Positions 18,021 through 27,581 of a DNA stretch of 64,000 nucleotides are shown here, in pieces (position 1 is the first letter of the stretch; each line of letters opens with the position of its first letter). Source of the DNA: Trebonia sp963759545. Its GTDB lineage: Bacteria > Actinomycetota > Actinomycetes > Streptosporangiales > Streptosporangiaceae. The DNA lies in NCBI GenBank assembly GCA_963759545.1, contig CAVXAB010000009.1:399331-463330 (forward strand), given 5' to 3'. Under the pieces are notes generated by a model. It was not told the DNA's origin. It saw only the letters and a list, made by a program, of their open reading frames with translations, and did not search any database. A program made the translations under genes and the position numbers.

Positions 18021-19192
18021 GTGACGGACGTACGTCCCGACGCGCGCCAGCGCGTGACGCTGCAGGATGTCGCCGACCAGGCCGGGGTGTCGCTGACCAC
18101 GGCGTCCCGGGTGGTGAACGACGGCTCGCGGAAGGTCGGCAAGGCACTCGCCGACCGCGTGCACCGGGCGGTCGCCGACCTCGGCTACACGGCGAACCTC
18201 CAGGCCACGGGCGGTGGCGACCGGCCAGAGCACGATGATCGGCGTGGCCCTGCGCGACATCTCCGACCCGTATTTCTCCTCGATCGCCGCCGGGCTGATC
18301 GAGGTCGCCGACAGCAGGCGGCTGCTGGTGTGCATGACCAGCACGGCCGCGCACGAGGAGGCCGAGCGGGAGTACGTCGCCCTGATGCGCGCGCAGCGGG
18401 CACGGGCCGTGGTCCTGGTGGGCAGCAGGTCGGACAGCACCGCCGCCAGGGACGGCGCTGCGCGGCGAGCTCGACGCGTTCACCAGGTCCGGCGGCCGCG
18501 CGGCCTGCATCGGGCAGGACCTGCTCGGCGTGGACACGGTGCTGCCGGAGAACAGGGCGGGCGCGGCGGCCCTGGCCAGGGCGCTCGCGGCACTCGGGCA
18601 CCGGCGGTTCGCCGTGCTCGCCGGGCCGCGCTCGCTGCTGACCGGGCAGGACAGGACCAACGGCTTCCGCGACGGCCTCAGCGCCTGGTCGGTGCCGCTT
18701 GACCAGGCGCGGGTCGTGCACGGTGACCTGTCAAGGGACGGCGGCTACCAGTCGATGAGCGAGATACTCGCCGCGGGCGAGCCGCTGCCCGACTGCGTGT
18801 TCGCGGTGAGCGACATCATGGCGGTCGGCGCGCTCGCGCGGCTGCGGGCCGCGGGCATCGACGTCCCCGGTGACATCGCGCTCGCCGGGTTCGACGACAT
18901 CTCGACGCTGCGCGACGTCTACCCGCCGCTCACCACGGTGCGGCTGCCGCTCAAGCGGCTCGGCGAGATCGCCGCCCGGCTGGTGCTCGGCGACGACGCG
19001 CCGCAGCCGCGCGTCGTCCCCGTCCCTGGCGAGGTCGTGCTGCGGGACAGCACGCGGCCGCACCCGCCGGCCAGCACCGGGTACCTGGCTGAGCCTTGCG
19101 CGCTGCCTGTGCTTTTAGGTATTTTCACGGAAACCGGAAAGCGCTTGCCAAAGACGACGAGCGTGCCGGGAGTGAGGACTCTCCTGGAGTGA
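18021..19192 (+). CDS. LacI-family transcriptional repressor, two or three frameshifts
   Basis: The N-terminal headpiece is canonical: VTLQDVADQAGVSLTTASRV, then VNDGSRKVG and LGYTANLQA. At 18207 an extra A breaks the frame (removal gives LQARAVATGQSTMIGVALRD). At about 18454 an extra G breaks it again (removal gives ARDALRGELDAFTRSGG). The last part, IALAGFDDISTLRDVYPPLT to GEVVLRDSTRP, is the normal LacI C-terminus. The frame then runs on to 19192 through the second operator, which is abnormal; a TGA near 19088 in the next frame is the likely true end (about 355 residues). GTG 18021 follows GAGGAGGT. It should repress the divergent sugar operon and the downstream permease/oxidase genes. Confidence 0.88.
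19136..19149. promoter_or_regulatory. LacI-family operator upstream of the permease
   Basis: GGAAAGCGCTTGCC matches the LacI/GalR consensus with the central CG (AAGCGCTT) and lies 47 bases before the permease ATG. Together with the operator at 17933 it places permease and amine oxidase in the same regulon as the sugar operon. Confidence 0.8.
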
Positions 19193-19196
19193 CACC

Positions 19197-20666
19197 ATGA
19201 GCGAAGCGGCACCTGTTCCGTTCTCGGAAACCAAGGCACCTGAAGCGCCGGAGCGGCTGCACCGCGGCGCGCTCGGCCTGGTCGACATCTCCGCCTCGAC
19301 GATGGCGAACATCGGCCCGGCGTACAGCTTTTACTTCGGGGCGGGCTTCCTGTTCCTCACCGCGGGCGTGGCCGCCCCGCTGACGATCATCGTGGCCGGC
19401 ATCGCGATCGCGCTGCTCGGCAACACGCTGTCGCAGTTCTCCCGTGTGCACCCGTCGACCGGCGGGTTCATCTCCTACGTGGGCAAGACGTTCGGCGGGA
19501 CCAGCGCCGTGACCACCGCGCTGCTGTGCGGCGCCGGGTACATCATCGCGATCTCCTCGGTGCTCGCCATCTGCGGCGGCTACCTGTCGATCGTGCTGCA
19601 GTACTACTTCAAGGTGGACATTCCGTGGGTCCTCTTCTCGGTGGTCTTCACCGTCGGCGCGATCTTCATGATGGTCCGCGGCGTGGGCGTGTCCACCAAG
19701 CTGGCCGGCTTGTTCTTCGGCTTCGAGATGCTGGTGCTGATCGTGGTGTCCGTCGCGGCGCTCATCAAGAACGGCGGCCACCTGTCCGCGGTCCCGTTCG
19801 AGCCCAGCCACATCACCAACGGCTTCAGCGGGCTGGCGGCCGGGTTCCCGCTGGCCGTCTACCTGTTCATCGGCTGGGAGAACTCCGCGGCGCTGGCGGA
19901 GGAGACCAGCAACCCCCGGCGTAACGTGCCGCGGGCGGTGTTCCTGTCGATCGCGCTGATGCTGGTCGGTTACGTCCTGTACTCGTACGCGACCGCTACC
20001 GGGTTCCTGTACAACGTCACCGCGCTCGGCAGCGCGGCCATCCCGTTCATCAACGTGTCCCACGACGTCGCGGCCTGGCTGGCGTTCCTCGCCTACATGG
20101 CCGGCATCACCTCCACCCTCGGGGTGCTGATCTCCGCGGTGAACTCGCAGGCCCGGCTGATCTTCAACGCCGGCCGGGAAGGGCTGCTGCCGCGCTGGCT
20201 TGGCCGGGTGCACCCGCAGCGGCGTACGCCGGTCAACGCGATCTTCGCGTTCATCGCCATCGCGACCGCGATCATCCTCGTCTGGGCGCTGCTGCACCTG
20301 GTCGGCGGGGCCAAGCAGAGCGGCCAGATGAACGCGCTGAACTTCTTCGTGGACTCCTCCACGATGGGCACGATCCTCTTGCTCGTGGTGTACTTCCTGT
20401 CCAACCTGGCGCTGCCGTTCTACTACCGCAAGTACCGCCCGCAGGAGTTCAACGTCCTCAAGCACGCGGTGCTGCCGGTGCTCGGCATGATCGCCGTCGG
20501 GGTGCCGGTGTACTACCTGGTCAAGCCGGGCCAGCCGTCGCCGCTCAACTGGTTCCCTTACGCGGCGCTCGGCGTGATCGTCGTGTCCGTGGCCTACGCC
20601 TTCTTGGCGAGCCGCAGGGACCCGGGTCTTGGCGACCGGGTCGGCTCGATCATCGCCGACGAGTAG
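19197..20666 (+). CDS. APC-superfamily amino acid/amine permease
   Basis: The 489-residue integral membrane protein has about twelve hydrophobic spans. The N-terminal part has GALGLVDISASTMANIGPAY, and the broken first helix region and the loop EETSNPRRNVPRAVF are the APC signature between spans six and seven. It probably imports an amine or amino acid by proton symport. ATG 19197 follows CTGGAG. Just upstream is a LacI operator, and 83 bases downstream begins a copper amine oxidase, so the imported compound is inferred to be the amine substrate of that oxidase. Confidence 0.9.
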   Translation: MSEAAPVPFSETKAPEAPERLHRGALGLVDISASTMANIGPAYSFYFGAGFLFLTAGVAAPLTIIVAGIAIALLGNTLSQFSRVHPSTGGFISYVGKTFGGTSAVTTALLCGAGYIIAISSVLAICGGYLSIVLQYYFKVDIPWVLFSVVFTVGAIFMMVRGVGVSTKLAGLFFGFEMLVLIVVSVAALIKNGGHLSAVPFEPSHITNGFSGLAAGFPLAVYLFIGWENSAALAEETSNPRRNVPRAVFLSIALMLVGYVLYSYATATGFLYNVTALGSAAIPFINVSHDVAAWLAFLAYMAGITSTLGVLISAVNSQARLIFNAGREGLLPRWLGRVHPQRRTPVNAIFAFIAIATAIILVWALLHLVGGAKQSGQMNALNFFVDSSTMGTILLLVVYFLSNLALPFYYRKYRPQEFNVLKHAVLPVLGMIAVGVPVYYLVKPGQPSPLNWFPYAALGVIVVSVAYAFLASRRDPGLGDRVGSIIADE

Positions 20667-20749
20667 CCAGGCAACGGTTCCTGGCCGCAGCTAGCGCGAC
20701 AACCCGTCCGGTTCCGCAACTCTGCACCTTAGACAAGGGGAGACAGCCG

Positions 20750-22687
20750 ATGACCGCGAATCCGCATCCGCTCGACCCGGCCACCGCCGGCGAGTACCTG
20801 GCCGGGCGGGAGATCATGGCGGCCGCCGGGCTGCTCACGGACCCGGTCAGGTTCGCCTACTACGGGCTCGAGGAGCCGGCCAAGGACGAGGTGCTTGGCG
20901 GTACCTCCCAACCGGGGCCCGTCGACCGGCGGCTGCGGGCCTTCCTGCTCAACATGAAGACCGGCGAGTCCACCGACGTCGTGGTGTCACTCACCAAGCG
21001 CAGCGTGGTCGGCGCGCGCACGCTCGACACCGCCGCGGAGGGGCAACTGCCGATCATCGACTCCGAGTACCACCTGGTCGAGGAGATCATGGCCGCCGAC
21101 CCTGACTGGCAGGCGGCCATGGCCAGGCGCGGGCTGACCGACATGAGCAAGATCAGGATCGCGCCGATCACGGCGGGCGCCTTCCGCGCGCCCGCCGAGG
21201 ACGACGAGCGGCGGATGGTGCGCGTGCTCGCCTTCCTCCAGGCGGGCGAGCACGACCTGGCCTGGGCGCACCCCGTCGACGGCGTCACCGCGCACGTGGA
21301 CCTGACCGAGAAGAAGGTGCTGCGGGTCGTCGACGAGTTCGAGCTGCCGGTGCCCGCGGAATCCGGCGACTACGACGACCCGGCCGTGCGCGGGCCTGAG
21401 CGCACCGGGCTGCGCCCGATCGAGATCACCCAGCCGGAGGGCCCGAGCTTCACGGTGGAGGGCAGCCTGCTGCGCTGGCAGGGCTGGTCGCTCCGGGTGG
21501 GCTTCGATGCGCGCGAGGGGCTTACCCTGCACCAGATCGAGCTGGGCGGGCGGCCGGTGATCTACCGGGCTTCTGTGCCGGAGATGGTGGTGCCGTACGG
21601 CGATCCGCGGTTCCGCTACTGGCAGGCCTACTTCGACACGGGCGAGTACCTGGTCGGCAAGTGGGTCAACTCGCTCGAGCTCGGCTGCGACTGCCTCGGT
21701 GAGATCACCTACCTGGACGCCGTCGTGTGCGGGGAGACCGGCGAGCCGCGCGAGGTGCGCAACGCGATCTGCGTCCACGAGGAAGACTTCGGCATCCTCT
21801 GGAAGCACACCGACATCTTCAACGGCTCGGCGCAGTCGCGGCGGCAGCGCAGGCTCGTCGTGTCGTACTTCACCACCGTCGGCAACTACGACTACGGCTT
21901 CTACTGGTACTTCTACCTGGACGGCACGATCGAGTGCGAGGTCAAGATGACCGGGATCGTGTTCACCGCGGGTCACCCGGGCGGCGACCACCCGTACTCG
22001 ACCGAGGTGGCGCCCGGCCTTGGCGCCCCGGTGCACCAGCACCTGTTCAGCGCCAGGCTCGACATGTCCGTCGACGGGCTCGCGAACGCGGTCGAGGAGG
22101 TCGACGTCACCGGCCTGCCGATCGGGCCTGACAACCCGTACGGCAACGCGATCGCGCGGCGGGTGACCCGGCTGACCTCGGAGGCGACGGCGGCGCGGTC
22201 AGGCGACGCGTCCCACGGGCGGGTCTGGCGGGTGCTCAGCACGGAATCGACGAACCGGTTCGGCCAGCCGACCGCGTTCACGCTGCACCCGGAGCCGAAC
22301 CCGGCGCTGCTGGCCAACCAGGACTCGCCGCTCGCGCAGCGGGCGGGCTTCGCCTCCCGCGCGCTGTGGGTGACCCGCTACGACCCCGCGCAGCGCTACC
22401 CGGCGGGCGACTTCGTGAACCAGGGCCCCGGTGGCGGCGGGCTGCCCGCGTACATCGCGGCCGACAGGGACATCGACGGCCAGGACATCGTCGTGTGGCA
22501 CACGTTCGGGCCGACGCACGTCGTGCGGACGGAGGACTGGCCGGTGATGCCCGTCACCAGGACCGGGTTCATGCTCAGGCCGACCGGCTTCTTCGACCGC
22601 AACCCGACGCTCGACGTGCCCGCGCCGTCCGGGCATTGCCACGCTGAGCACGAGCACGCCGAGCACGAGCACGGGCAGGCGGACTGA
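20750..22687 (+). CDS. Copper-containing primary-amine oxidase
   Basis: This 645-residue enzyme oxidises a primary amine to an aldehyde, ammonia and hydrogen peroxide, using copper and a self-made topaquinone. The cofactor tyrosine is in VGNYDYGFYWYF (N-Y-D-Y motif). The catalytic base Asp is in QAYFDTGEYL. The copper ligands are HQH in GAPVHQHLFSARLDM and the later His in GPTHVVRTEDWPVMP. The C-terminal tail is unusually His/Glu-rich (HCHAEHEHAEHEHGQ). There is no signal peptide, so it is cytoplasmic like other actinobacterial members. ATG 20750 follows AAGGGGAG. It is the second gene of the LacI-controlled import/oxidation unit. Confidence 0.93.
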   Translation: MTANPHPLDPATAGEYLAGREIMAAAGLLTDPVRFAYYGLEEPAKDEVLGGTSQPGPVDRRLRAFLLNMKTGESTDVVVSLTKRSVVGARTLDTAAEGQLPIIDSEYHLVEEIMAADPDWQAAMARRGLTDMSKIRIAPITAGAFRAPAEDDERRMVRVLAFLQAGEHDLAWAHPVDGVTAHVDLTEKKVLRVVDEFELPVPAESGDYDDPAVRGPERTGLRPIEITQPEGPSFTVEGSLLRWQGWSLRVGFDAREGLTLHQIELGGRPVIYRASVPEMVVPYGDPRFRYWQAYFDTGEYLVGKWVNSLELGCDCLGEITYLDAVVCGETGEPREVRNAICVHEEDFGILWKHTDIFNGSAQSRRQRRLVVSYFTTVGNYDYGFYWYFYLDGTIECEVKMTGIVFTAGHPGGDHPYSTEVAPGLGAPVHQHLFSARLDMSVDGLANAVEEVDVTGLPIGPDNPYGNAIARRVTRLTSEATAARSGDASHGRVWRVLSTESTNRFGQPTAFTLHPEPNPALLANQDSPLAQRAGFASRALWVTRYDPAQRYPAGDFVNQGPGGGGLPAYIAADRDIDGQDIVVWHTFGPTHVVRTEDWPVMPVTRTGFMLRPTGFFDRNPTLDVPAPSGHCHAEHEHAEHEHGQAD

Positions 22688-22947
22688 CGCCGCTTGGCCG
22701 CCTTTCGCCGGAAATCCGTCCCGTTCGTGCCCGGTCGCGGCGAAGTGACCGTTTCCCAAATGACGATCCGTCGCCATTTCCTCACCTAAGGAAAGGATCT
22801 GGCGATCGCGGAAAACCGGGCCGAGACCATGGTTGCCGCGGCATTCGGGATTGAGTATCGACTTATACGCATTCAACTGCCCCGTCCACCTATTTCGGTT
22901 AGTATGCGAAACCGTTATCACTCGGCAGATCTGTGGGGGAGTCTGGC

Positions 22948-23793
22948 TTGGAGCGCTTGCCCGGTGGCCCGGATACGTTGAATCGCCCGCATCCGTCGCA
23001 TCGCCAGCAGAGGCCGCGCCGCGGCGGCCTGGCGGCGGGTGCCGGCGTCGCCGCGGCGCTGGCCGGCCTCGGCGTCGCGGTCGCCGTCGGCGTGGTGCCG
23101 ACGCCGCTGACCGCCAGCTCGGCCAGGCCGCTTGACGCCGCGACCCTGGCCGCGGTCCCTTCGACGGTGGGCAACTCGCTGCTCCAGGCCAGCGCGAGCC
23201 CGCTCGGCTTCGCCACCGCGAAGATGCCGGCACCAACCCACAAGGCGTCGCAGAAGCCCACGCCGCGCAAGACGGCCACGCCGACGCAGGCTCCCAGCAC
23301 GACATCGAGCCAGTCCGTCGACTCCGGCGGGCTGACCGCGCAGGCCACGGCGGAGAACGAGACGCCGACTGGCGAGAACGAGAAGGCCTGGTCCGAGGCG
23401 ATCCTCACCGCCCTCGGCGCCCCGTTGACCAGCGCGAACATCGTGTCGATCGGGTACTGGATGCAGAACGAGGCCGGCAGCCCGCCCAGCGGCATCGTCG
23501 GCGCCAACAACCCGATCAACGTGAGCCAGCCCTGCTGCGGCGGCGTGCCGATCCAGGACGACGGCGACGGCGTCACCTTCCTGCAGTCCTATCCCACCGC
23601 CGCCGACGGCGTCGAGGCGATCGCCCAGTACCTCAACCGCGGGAACTACACCCAGATCCTCGCCGACCTGAAGGCGGGCGCCGGGCTGATGGACGACTCT
23701 AGCCTGGCCTCGGAAATCTCGCTGTACAGCGGCGGCGGGTACAGCACGATCCCTGACTCGTGGGGGCAGTCTCAGGGGACGCCGCTGAGCTAG
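22948..23793 (+). CDS. Secreted/anchored protein with lysozyme-like C-terminal domain
   Basis: The protein has about 281 residues. The TTG at 22948 is preferred because GTGGGGGAG lies seven bases upstream; GTG 22933 is an alternative. A basic N-terminus precedes one membrane span at about residues 29-52 (GLAAGAGVAAALAGLGVAVA), then a Ser/Thr/Pro-rich linker, then a domain with AWSEAILTALGAPLTSANIV, YWMQNEAGSPPSG and GVEAIAQYLNRGNYTQIL. This resembles domains found in actinobacterial cell-wall hydrolases and phage-type lysozymes, but catalytic residues are not certain. It is probably an extracytoplasmic cell-wall protein. The 260 bases upstream are relatively AT-rich and may hold a promoter; I found no convincing riboswitch there. 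Confidence 0.6.
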   Translation: MERLPGGPDTLNRPHPSHRQQRPRRGGLAAGAGVAAALAGLGVAVAVGVVPTPLTASSARPLDAATLAAVPSTVGNSLLQASASPLGFATAKMPAPTHKASQKPTPRKTATPTQAPSTTSSQSVDSGGLTAQATAENETPTGENEKAWSEAILTALGAPLTSANIVSIGYWMQNEAGSPPSGIVGANNPINVSQPCCGGVPIQDDGDGVTFLQSYPTAADGVEAIAQYLNRGNYTQILADLKAGAGLMDDSSLASEISLYSGGGYSTIPDSWGQSQGTPLS

Positions 23794-24012
23794 GCTCCGT
23801 CCGACCGCCAGAGTCGGTGGTGGCCGACAGGGCGAAGCGCGAAGTCGTTCGGGATAGTCCTGGTTTTGGCGGAGGCCGCCGGCGCGCTCCGGTCGCCCGC
23901 GGTTCCCGAGGATTTTCCCGAACGACTTGTGCTGTCTCGTGGCGGCGCCCGCTTCGCCGAGAGGCGTGGTAGACCTTTGATCGCACCCTCTTCAACGTTA
24001 GGACGTCGCCCC

Positions 24013-24772
24013 ATGACTGACTCGCCCGTGCGTCACTTCCGCGGTCGTGACGGCGCGGAGCTGGCCTGGCGCGAAATCGGCGACGGGCGGCCCGTGGTGC
24101 TGCTGCACGGGCTCATGGGCAGCGGTGCGCTGATGGTAAGCAACGGACCGGCGCGGGCGATCGCCGCGCGGGGCTACCGGGTCATCCTGCCCGATCTGCG
24201 CGGCCACGGGGACAGCGCGCGGCCGCACGATCCGGCCCGCTACCCGCCTGACGTCCTCGCCGACGACGGGCTCGCGCTGATCGATCACCTGGGGCTCGAC
24301 GCCTACCACCTCGGCGGGTACTCCCTGGGCGGCAAGGTCGTGCTGCGGCTGCTCGCCCGCGGCGCCCGGCCGGCCCGCGCGATCGTTGGCGGGCAGGGCC
24401 TCGACGCGCTCGACGCGGAAAGCGACCGCACGGACGGCTACCGCCGGACGCTTGCCGCCATAGCCAACGGTGCCGCGTTCGAACCGGGATCACCCGAGGA
24501 GGCACTCGCCGGATGGCTCGACGCAGGCCGGCGCGGACCCGCGGGCGATCGGCTACCTGCTCGACAGCCCCGTCGCGACACCGCGGGACGCGCTGGCCCA
24601 GGTGCCCACGCCCACGCTCGTCGTGGCGGGCGAAGGCGACAGCCGCGGCGCGTCCGCGGGCGAACTCGCCGCCCTGCTGCCGAACGGGCAGGTGCTGCTG
24701 ATCCCCGGCGATCACCTCACGGCCCTCGGCGCACCGGAGTTCGCGGACGCGATCTTGAACTTCCTCAGGTAG
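24013..24772 (+). CDS. Alpha/beta-hydrolase, frameshifted
   Basis: The spliced product has about 252 residues. The oxyanion region is VVLLHGLMGSG, the nucleophile serine lies in LGGYSLGGKVVLRL, the acid in LVVAGEGDSRG and the catalytic histidine in LIPGDHLTALG. The frame breaks near 24523; removing one G from GACGCAGGCC joins LAGWLD to QAGADPRAIGYLLDS. ATG 24013 has AGGACG upstream. The substrate is unknown. The next gene (MBL fold) starts 34 bases downstream and may be co-transcribed. Confidence 0.85.
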
Positions 24773-24806
24773 CGTGGCCCGGCGGCGGCCGTGATAGTCC
24801 AGTTTC

Positions 24807-25574
24807 ATGACCGGGCTCACCGCACGACTCCCCCTCACCGTCACGTTCGCGGGCTCGGGCGACGCGTTCGGTAGCGGCGGGCGTTACCAGGCCTGCATCC
24901 ACCTGCGCGCGCCGGACCGGGCCCCCGTCCTGCTTGACTGCGGTGCGACGTCACTCAGCGCGCTCAGGGCCCGCGGGCTCGACCCCGGGGAGATCGGCGC
25001 CGTGTTCGTCTCCCACCTGCACGGCGACCACTTCGGCGGGCTGCCGTTCCTGATCCTCGACGGCCAGTTCAGCCGGCGGGACAAGCCGCTGACGGTCGCG
25101 GGCCCGCCGGGGACCGCGGACCGCCTCTGGCAGGCGATGGAAACGTCGTTCCCCGGCTCGTCAGGTACGCGCCGCCGCTTCGGCGTCGAGGTCGTAGAGC
25201 TAGCGCCAGGCAGTACCTCGACCGTGACCGGCGTCGAGGTCACGACCTGGGAAGTGGTTCACCCGAGCGGCGCACCGCCGCTGGCCTTGCGACTCGGCTT
25301 CGGTGGCACGACGATCGCCTACACCGGCGATACCGCCTGGACCGAGAGCCTGGTCGCGGCCGCCGACGGCGCGGACCTGCTGATCGCCGAGGCCTACTAC
25401 TACGACAAGGCCATCCCCTATCACCTGCGCTACACCGACCTCGTCACGCACCGCGCCAGCCTGACCAGCGGCCGGATCGTGCTCACGCACATGTCCGCGG
25501 ACATGCTCGCCAGGGCCGCGGCGAGCCAGGTCGACTTCGAGACCGCCCATGACGGTCTCACCATCCAGCTGTGA
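24807..25574 (+). CDS. Metallo-beta-lactamase-fold hydrolase (RNase Z/arylsulfatase-like)
   Basis: The 255-residue protein carries the metal motif VSHLHGDHFGGLPF, the later GDTAWTESL aspartate and the C-terminal IVLTHMSADML histidine. The arrangement resembles the RNase Z-like and cyclic-phosphodiesterase-like branch of MBL proteins. It is soluble with no signal peptide. It follows the alpha/beta-hydrolase in the same direction, with a palindrome and a 15-bp hairpin after it. The biological substrate cannot be told from the sequence. Confidence 0.88.
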   Translation: MTGLTARLPLTVTFAGSGDAFGSGGRYQACIHLRAPDRAPVLLDCGATSLSALRARGLDPGEIGAVFVSHLHGDHFGGLPFLILDGQFSRRDKPLTVAGPPGTADRLWQAMETSFPGSSGTRRRFGVEVVELAPGSTSTVTGVEVTTWEVVHPSGAPPLALRLGFGGTTIAYTGDTAWTESLVAAADGADLLIAEAYYYDKAIPYHLRYTDLVTHRASLTSGRIVLTHMSADMLARAAASQVDFETAHDGLTIQL

Positions 25575-25688
25575 GCGCGGGCCTGGTCTGGCGATCCGTT
25601 CAGTTTGTCCGCCCGCCGGGCTAACCGCTCGGCCATCACTGGCCCCGAATTCGGCCAGCCACGCCGTACCCAGCCGCATCAGAGCTCA

Positions 25689-25706
25689 CTCTGGTGTGCA
25701 CCAGAG
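25689..25706. promoter_or_regulatory. Palindromic site, possible operator
   Basis: CTCTGGTG and CACCAGAG are exact complements around a two-base centre. It lies in the 292-base gap between the MBL gene and the next minus-strand gene, which holds no coding sequence that I can support. A regulator-binding site is possible; no gene starts next to it, so the role is open. Confidence 0.35.
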
Positions 25707-25765
25707 AGATTGAAGTGCGAGGGCCCAAGCGCAAACCGGGCAGCCCGTGGTGCGTGACAAGGATG

Positions 25766-25805
25766 GCGGATCGTTGACCCCGTCATAGCAGGGTCAACGA
25801 TCCGC
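25766..25805. terminator. 15-bp perfect hairpin between convergent genes
   Basis: GCGGATCGTTGACCC at 25766-25780 and its exact complement at 25791-25805 flank a ten-base loop. It separates the plus-strand MBL gene from the minus-strand membrane-protein gene and probably works in both directions. Confidence 0.75.
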
Positions 25806-25866
25806 TGTCTTCGTGAGAGTCGCGGGAGGCGCCCGGTATGCCGGCCCCGCGAGAGAAATGTCGCTT

Positions 25867-26629
25867 TTAGGGAGTCACGGCCCGCCGGTCGTCTCCTCGG
25901 TGGCCCGGGTCCGACGCGGGCCGGTCAGCCACAAGCCGCTCAGACGCGGGCCGGGAGCGCCGACAGCGCCACAGGACCAGGCCGGCGATCGCGACCGCGA
26001 CGGCGGCCACGATCGTGGCGATCAGCCAGGCCGGGGCGGTCGTGCCTGCTGGCGTTGGCGCGGCGCTCGGGGCCGTGGCGGCCGGCCTTGGAGTGGACGG
26101 GAGCGAGGTCCCGGCGGGGACGCCGAGCCGGGTCAGGGTGGCAGTCAGCCGCGGGGTGGCACGCAGCCACCCGCTGGCCTGCAGCGGCTGGCCGAAGCCC
26201 TGCTGTCCCGGCGGCGTGTAGATCACGGGCCCGCCGGCCGCGCGCGGGTACAGGTTCTGGCGGATCTGCCCGATGGCCTGGCCAGGTCCCTGGGTGACGC
26301 CTGGGACCGTGTAGGTAACGGTGTACTTCGGCCCGAGGGAGGCCGCCGCCGGCGGCGTCGCGCAGCGCGGACGGCGCGTCCGGCAGGCCGCTGCCCGAGC
26401 CGAACAGCACCGTGAACAGGCCGGTCTGCCCGGCAAGGGTGGAGAGCGGGTCCCCAAGACCCGGCAGGGCCTCCCCCTCCGCGGAGACGGTGAGCGGGCG
26501 GGCCAGGCCCGGGCCGGTGATGCTCGCCTGGGTGGCGCCCTTCGCGAGTGCCGGGGTGGCGACCGCCGCGGTGATGGCCAGGGCCACGCCCGCCGGGAGA
26601 AGGGTGAGAACGATGAACCTGCGCCGCAT
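25867..26629 (-). CDS. Secreted, C-terminally membrane-anchored hypothetical protein, frameshifted
   Basis: The spliced product has about 253 residues. The N-terminus MRRRFIVLTLLPAGVALAIT is a signal peptide ending near ATPALAKG. The extracellular part carries TGPGLARPLTVSAEGE, then after a frameshift at about 26335-26355 continues ASLGPKYTVTYTVPGV and VIYTPPGQQGFGQPLQASGW. A Pro/Ala-rich stalk follows, then one span (LIATIVAAVAVAIAGLVLWR) and a basic tail: the layout of an extracellular sensor-like protein. I recognise no named domain. It is in the same direction as the sigma/regulator pair upstream and could be its target or partner. Confidence 0.65.
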
Positions 26630-26762
26630 GCCTGTGGCTCCTTTCCTAGTGCCCCGCCTGGAGGTACACCGCAGCCGGGCGGCAAGTTCCCGGCAAAGCC
26701 GTTTCCCGGCAAAGCGGTGCCCGCTGGCGGGCGCCGCTGGCGGGCACGGCTGGCGGGCACGG

Positions 26763-27581
26763 CTAGCGGGCCGAGGCGGCGACGGCGAGCGCGGCGGCCT
26801 TGCTGAAGCCGCCCTCGAGGCGCAGGACGACCCGCGGCGTGCCCCAGATCAGCGTGCTGCCGGTGGTGAGCCGGGCCGAAGACTGCACGATCATGCCGTC
26901 GCTGCGGACGTATATGACCTCCTGCGGCCCGGCGACCCACAGCCCTTTCACGCCGTTTACCCGTACCTCGGTGGCGTTGCCGACCTGGACGAACTTCTCG
27001 AAGTAGACCTGGTCAAGGTGACCGGCGAATTCGTCAAGCCGCACCTGGCCGTACGGCGTGCGGTCGTAGCTCAGCGTCGCGACCCGTCCGCCGTCGCTGA
27101 CCGTGACCGCGGCCGGCTGGCCGAGCTTGGCCGGCACCAGGATGGGGAAGGTGACGCGCTGACGCGCCTGCTCGAGCGTCATCCGCTGCTCACCCGGCAG
27201 GGACGGGTGCGCCGCGGGTGAGGGGCCAGGCGCCTGCCGGAGCTCGACGCCGTCGAGCCGCAGCACGTGGGCGATGGCCGCGCGACTCTGCGGGATCGCC
27301 ACGGCCAGGGCGACGACGGTCAGCACCACGATCAGGGCGGCCCGCCACCGGGGGTACAGGATCCGCCCGGCATGTCCGCGTAGCGGTCGCCGCCGCTGCC
27401 GTGACCCGGGCCGCCGTGCTGCCCGGCGCTGCTCTTCCAGGCGCTGCTCTTCCAGGCGCCGGACGACGGCGGCCTGCTCCGCCGCGGGCGGCACGTCGAG
27501 CCGGGGGCTCAGCGCGCGAAGCTCGGATTCCGTCGCGTCCTGCCACCGCGGTGCGCGACCGGAGCTGGACGACTCAGCCAT
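26763..27581 (-). CDS. Membrane protein coupled to ECF sigma factor, probable anti-sigma or sensor
   Basis: The 272-residue protein is cytoplasmic for about 85 residues with an Arg/Gln/Glu-rich stretch, has one membrane span near residues 83-104 (AALIVVLTVVALAVAIPQSR) and an extracytoplasmic domain of about 160 residues (MTLEQARQRVTFPILVPAKL, then VYFEKFVQVGNATEVRVNGV, VRLEGGFSKAAALAVA). That outer part resembles DUF4367-type modules found next to ECF sigma factors. ATG 27581 overlaps the sigma factor's end by eight bases, so the two are coupled. An anti-sigma role is inferred from this layout; the ZAS zinc motif is absent. Confidence 0.72.
   Translation of the reverse strand: MAESSSSGRAPRWQDATESELRALSPRLDVPPAAEQAAVVRRLEEQRLEEQRRAARRPGSRQRRRPLRGHAGRILYPRWRAALIVVLTVVALAVAIPQSRAAIAHVLRLDGVELRQAPGPSPAAHPSLPGEQRMTLEQARQRVTFPILVPAKLGQPAAVTVSDGGRVATLSYDRTPYGQVRLDEFAGHLDQVYFEKFVQVGNATEVRVNGVKGLWVAGPQEVIYVRSDGMIVQSSARLTTGSTLIWGTPRVVLRLEGGFSKAAALAVAASAR

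Noticed and set aside
22740..22947. Possible c-di-AMP (ydaO-type) riboswitch before the cell-wall-like gene
   Set aside because: Such riboswitches are common before actinobacterial wall hydrolases, but I could not find the conserved core blocks by eye.
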